18,217 nucleotides of DNA from Anaerolineales bacterium (GTDB lineage Bacteria > Chloroflexota > Anaerolineae > Anaerolineales > E44-bin32), in the NCBI GenBank assembly GCA_011772595.1, contig WVZH01000432.1, positions 172,357 through 190,573 of the forward strand, in the 5' to 3' direction. Below the pieces are notes generated by a model. The model was not told the origin of the DNA. It saw nothing but the letters and a program-made list of their open reading frames with translations, and ran no database searches. The first letter of the stretch is position 1. Each line of letters begins with the position of its first letter. Below, piece by piece: positions 15,551 to 18,217 of this stretch. Made by a program: the position numbers and the translations under genes.

Positions 15551-15638
15551 CGAGATAATCGTCCCTGGTGAATTATCGTGGGATGTTAAATTCGTTTTAT
15601 CAAGATTAGTCCAAGTTGAATAAAGGAGATTCTTACAG

Positions 15639-16013
15639 ATGGCAGACTTGAAAAAGCTAGTGAAGGAATTAGGTAGTCTCTCGATACTTGAGGCAGCGGA
15701 ACTCACGAAGATGCTCGAGGAAGAGTGGGGTGTATCGGCGGCCGCGCCGGTTGCGGTCGCTGCCGCGACAATGCCGACGGTGGTCGAAGAAGTTGAGGAG
15801 AAAACCGAATTTGATGTTATCCTCAAGGATGTCGGACCGAAGAAGATCGACGTGATCAAGGCAATCCGACAGATCACCACCCTGGGTCTTAAAGACGCGA
15901 AGGATCTTGCGGAGAGTGCCGGCGCCAAGGTGTTAGAACAGATCGGCAAGGAGGCTGCCCAGGATGCCAAGAGCAAGCTTGAGGCAGCGGGCGCGACCGT
16001 TGATCTCGTTTAG
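15639..16013 (+). CDS. rplL: 50S ribosomal protein L7/L12
   Basis: A 124-residue stalk protein that recruits translation GTPases. The N-terminal dimerisation domain ([20 protein letters not shown]) is followed by an Ala/Val-rich hinge (about 33-55) and the C-terminal factor-binding domain ([20 protein letters not shown], then [11 protein letters not shown]). The end of the C-terminal domain ([20 protein letters not shown]) deviates a little from the common PKPVKEGVSKEEAEEIK form. AAAGGAG (15622-15628) lies ten bases before the ATG. It is the last gene of the ribosomal operon here, with a hairpin following and no rpoB. Confidence 0.97.
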   Translation: MADLKKLVKELGSLSILEAAELTKMLEEEWGVSAAAPVAVAAATMPTVVEEVEEKTEFDVILKDVGPKKIDVIKAIRQITTLGLKDAKDLAESAGAKVLEQIGKEAAQDAKSKLEAAGATVDLV

Positions 16014-16033
16014 AACGACGAGGGAGCGCATTC

Positions 16034-16058
16034 GGAGCCGCCCGAGATTGGCGGCTCC
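16034..16058 (+). terminator. hairpin after rplL, probable terminator
   Basis: GGAGCCGCC (16034-16042) pairs perfectly with GGCGGCTCC (16050-16058) over 9 bp with a 7-base loop. The following AATACTACTTGTTC is only weakly T-rich, so termination may be partial. It lies 20 bases after the rplL stop and before the two-component genes. Confidence 0.6.
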
Positions 16059-16102
16059 AATACTACTTGTTCGCTGTGAATTATTCACATGACGAGGGTG
16101 TC

Positions 16103-16792
16103 ATGCGTAAGCGGATTCTCATAATCGAGGATGAAGAGCGGATACTGAATTTCCTCGAGCGGGGTCTCACGTACGAAGGGTATCGTGTCGACAGTGCCAT
16201 AGATGGGACGCGGGGCTTGGCTTTGGCTCGCGATTACCCTCCCGATCTTGTGATCATCGATTGGATGCTCCCCGAAGTTGAACCGGGATTGGATGGACTC
16301 GAAGTGTGTCGAAGACTTCGTGAGGGCAGCGATGTTCCTGTCATTATGCTCACCGCGAAGGACGCCGTCGAGGACCGAGTGCGAGGATTGGACGCAGGCG
16401 CAGACGATTACATCGTCAAACCTTTTGCCCTCAATGAGCTGTTAGCCAGGGTTCGGGCGTTACTTCGAAGGGCCAAGCGGGAAAGTCCAGAAATTATGAC
16501 CTTTTCCGACCTCTCACTGGATACAGGCACGCATCAGGCCTTTCGGAGCGAGCGACCCATCGAGCTCACGGCAAAGGAATATGAGCTACTGGAATTGTTT
16601 TTACGCAACCCACGCCAGGTTCTCACCAGAGATGTGATATACGATCGTGTGTGGGGATATGATTTCGGTGGTGAGAGCAATATCATTGAGGTCTATGTCC
16701 GCTATCTTCGCCAGAAGTTGGAAGCGGAGGGGGAAGCACGCCTGCTACATACTGTCCGTGGGGTGGGTTACGTTCTTAGGGAACCTACATGA
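16103..16792 (+). CDS. OmpR/PhoB-family response regulator
   Basis: A 229-residue regulator with an N-terminal receiver (1-122) and a winged-helix DNA-binding domain (about 130-227). Acidic pocket E9-D10-E11, phospho-acceptor D53 (LVIIDWMLP), T84 (IMLTAKD) and K106 (DDYIVKPF) are all present. The effector domain shows [20 protein letters not shown], the recognition region [15 protein letters not shown] and the wing [12 protein letters not shown]. An extra three residues or so (EVEP before GLDGLEV, about 58-61) lengthen the loop just after the phosphorylation site relative to the usual MLPGLDG. ATG 16103 has GAGGG (16094-16098) just upstream. The stop overlaps the histidine kinase start by four bases (ATGA), so the pair is translated together. 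Target genes are unknown. Confidence 0.95.
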   Translation: MRKRILIIEDEERILNFLERGLTYEGYRVDSAIDGTRGLALARDYPPDLVIIDWMLPEVEPGLDGLEVCRRLREGSDVPVIMLTAKDAVEDRVRGLDAGADDYIVKPFALNELLARVRALLRRAKRESPEIMTFSDLSLDTGTHQAFRSERPIELTAKEYELLELFLRNPRQVLTRDVIYDRVWGYDFGGESNIIEVYVRYLRQKLEAEGEARLLHTVRGVGYVLREPT

Positions 16793-18177
16793 CGCTTCGG
16801 GCTAGACTGACTCTATGGTACACGGCTGTCTTAGCAGCGGTTCTAGTCATCTTTGGCGCCATCGTCTTTCTCACGCTCACTTATAGCCTGATCACTCAAA
16901 TCGACGATACGCTCGATCGAACAGCAGATGATATCCTGCGCGCTAGTCAGATGCCTGAATTGGAGATCACCCTAAGGGCCTTGGACCTGACGACGAATGT
17001 ATACGTTCAGTTTTGGCAAGGCAACGACCAATTGGTATGGCAGTCCGCAAACACTCCCGGCATCGAAGGACCGTTCGATCCAGATTCGTTGCATGTTGAG
17101 GAAAACACATTTAGCAGCCGCGAAACGAATACTTTAAACCTTAGGGTATTGACCGTGCCTCTCGTTCTTCGTCCAGAGGGTACCATTGTGGGTTATCTTC
17201 AATTGGCCAGGTCGTTAGATACGATCGATACCGTGCGGGAGATACTGCTGATCGTTTTAGTAGGTGGTGGTTTCGTCGCAGTCGTATTGGCTGGGGCCGT
17301 CGGTTACATGACGGCGCGGACAGCATTACGACCGATCGATCAGGTCACTGAGACTGCCTTGCAAATCACTCGGGCGGACGATCTTTCTCGAAGGATCCCC
17401 GTCTCAGCCCCTCCTACAAGTGAAGACGGTCGCCTGATCCTCGCTTTCAACGAGACTCTGGAACGCTTGGAGGCGCTCTTTGAGACGCAACGTCGCTTCT
17501 TGGCAGACGTGTCTCATGAGCTACGAACTCCCCTGACGGCGATTCGCGGGAACATCGACCTCATGCGTCACATCGGGGAAGCAGATCCCGAATCCTTAAA
17601 TGCGATCACCGGTGAGGTCGACCGTATGACCCGCTTAGTAGGTGATCTCTTACTCTTGGCACGTGCCGAATCAGGGAAACTCCCGCTCGCGGAAGGGATC
17701 GTAGAACTCGACACCTTGATGCTCGACGTATATCAGCAGGCGAAGGTAATTGCCCAGGGACGTGTGGAGGTTCGCATTGGGCATGAGGATCAAGCGCGTG
17801 TCCTTGGGGATCGCGATCGGTTGAAACAGGTCTTGCTAAATCTGGTAACCAATGCCCTTGATTACACACCTGCTGGTGGAATGGTCAATCTGAGTTTGCA
17901 ATGTGTGGACGATTGGGCTCGTTTGAGTGTGTCGGATAATGGTCAAGGAATACCTGAAGATGAGCTCCCTCACATCTTCGAACGATTTTACCGGGTTGAT
18001 CGCTCGCGGAAGCGGAAGGCGAGTGGGGGAGTGGGATTAGGTTTGTCGATCGCAAACTGGATTGTGCTCAGTCATGGGGGGCGAATTGAGGTCACTTCTG
18101 AGCGAGGAGAAGGATCGACGTTCTCGGTTTGGCTTCCCCGAGTAGAGGAAGATTGTGGTGATCACTCCGGGGAGTGA
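16789..18177 (+). CDS. sensor histidine kinase, HAMP-HisKA-HATPase_c
   Basis: A 462-residue membrane kinase. TM1 at about 9-32 and TM2 at about 151-174 enclose an extracytoplasmic sensor region of some 115 residues without a motif I can name. A HAMP domain follows (about 175-230, [20 protein letters not shown]), then HisKA with the phospho-acceptor H243 ([16 protein letters not shown]), and the ATPase domain with N box [11 protein letters not shown] (351-361), G1 box [10 protein letters not shown] (383-392), F box FERFYR (397-402) and G2 box [10 protein letters not shown] (413-422). All catalytic boxes are intact. It is coupled to the response regulator by the ATGA overlap and is most like the MprB/BaeS-type kinases of envelope stress, but the stimulus cannot be read from sequence. 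Confidence 0.95.
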   Translation: MTLRARLTLWYTAVLAAVLVIFGAIVFLTLTYSLITQIDDTLDRTADDILRASQMPELEITLRALDLTTNVYVQFWQGNDQLVWQSANTPGIEGPFDPDSLHVEENTFSSRETNTLNLRVLTVPLVLRPEGTIVGYLQLARSLDTIDTVREILLIVLVGGGFVAVVLAGAVGYMTARTALRPIDQVTETALQITRADDLSRRIPVSAPPTSEDGRLILAFNETLERLEALFETQRRFLADVSHELRTPLTAIRGNIDLMRHIGEADPESLNAITGEVDRMTRLVGDLLLLARAESGKLPLAEGIVELDTLMLDVYQQAKVIAQGRVEVRIGHEDQARVLGDRDRLKQVLLNLVTNALDYTPAGGMVNLSLQCVDDWARLSVSDNGQGIPEDELPHIFERFYRVDRSRKRKASGGVGLGLSIANWIVLSHGGRIEVTSERGEGSTFSVWLPRVEEDCGDHSGE

Positions 18178-18217
18178 GTGATTGAAGTTTGGTAGGGGGT
18201 CACCCTTGTTGCGCTTG

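Noticed and set aside
1..18217. CRISPR arrays, insertion sequences, prophage or integrase genes
   Set aside because: No direct-repeat arrays, transposase motifs or terminal inverted repeats were seen. The window is ordinary core chromosome with operon structure.

Overview
The window looks like a chromosome segment from a bacterium of the Chloroflexota, probably Anaerolineae-like. This is an inference from the EF-Tu sequence ([16 protein letters not shown] switch region), the style of the Ser/Thr kinase, and the gene order. No 16S gene is present to confirm it. Everything is packed in operons, almost all on the + strand, with moderate GC. The tuf gene stands out as much more G/C-rich at third codon positions.

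Layout. (1) Positions 1-841, minus strand: the N-terminal 280 codons of a Hanks-type Ser/Thr protein kinase that runs off the left edge. It is divergent from (2) 998-6401, a soluble NAD-dependent formate dehydrogenase operon: a fused NuoE-NuoF diaphorase subunit, the sulfurtransferase FdhD, a NuoG-like/HoxU-like Fe-S subunit, and the molybdopterin catalytic subunit. The catalytic gene carries an in-frame UGA (4740-4742) at the active-site position, followed by a clear SECIS hairpin, so it encodes selenocysteine and is not broken. (3) 6402-9208: a promoter and a leader with a terminator-like hairpin, then a membrane PIN-TRAM protein (YacL type) and cysS. (4) 9301-10071: rlmB. (5) 10083-12474: a stable-RNA/translation unit with promoters, tRNA-Thr(TGT), tRNA-Tyr(GTA), tRNA-Thr(GGT), tuf, rpmG (54 aa), tRNA-Trp(CCA) and secE. 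(6) 12560-16013: nusG (with a long acidic N-terminal extension), rplK, rplA, rplJ and rplL, with RNA control elements between them. (7) 16103-18177: a two-component system, an OmpR-family regulator and a HAMP histidine kinase, with stop and start overlapping.

How the parts work together. The formate dehydrogenase would pass electrons from formate at a Mo/W-Sec site through Fe-S clusters of the NuoG-like subunit to the FMN/NAD site of the NuoEF fusion, while FdhD sulfurates the cofactor. The translation block holds the conserved secE-nusG-rplKAJL order. Its RNA controls are the most informative non-coding signals: two near-identical L1-type operator hairpins, one abutting the Shine-Dalgarno of rplK and one that of rplA, and a classical L10 leader with mutually exclusive antiterminator and terminator pairings before rplJ. 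rpoB/rpoC do not follow rplL.

I did not find a wholly new multi-gene system. The observations most worth following up are the selenocysteine formate dehydrogenase with its unusual partner subunits, the twin L1 operators, the overlapping divergent promoters with a predicted leaderless kinase mRNA, the acidic NusG extension, the structured leader before the PIN-TRAM gene, and the compositional island inside tuf.
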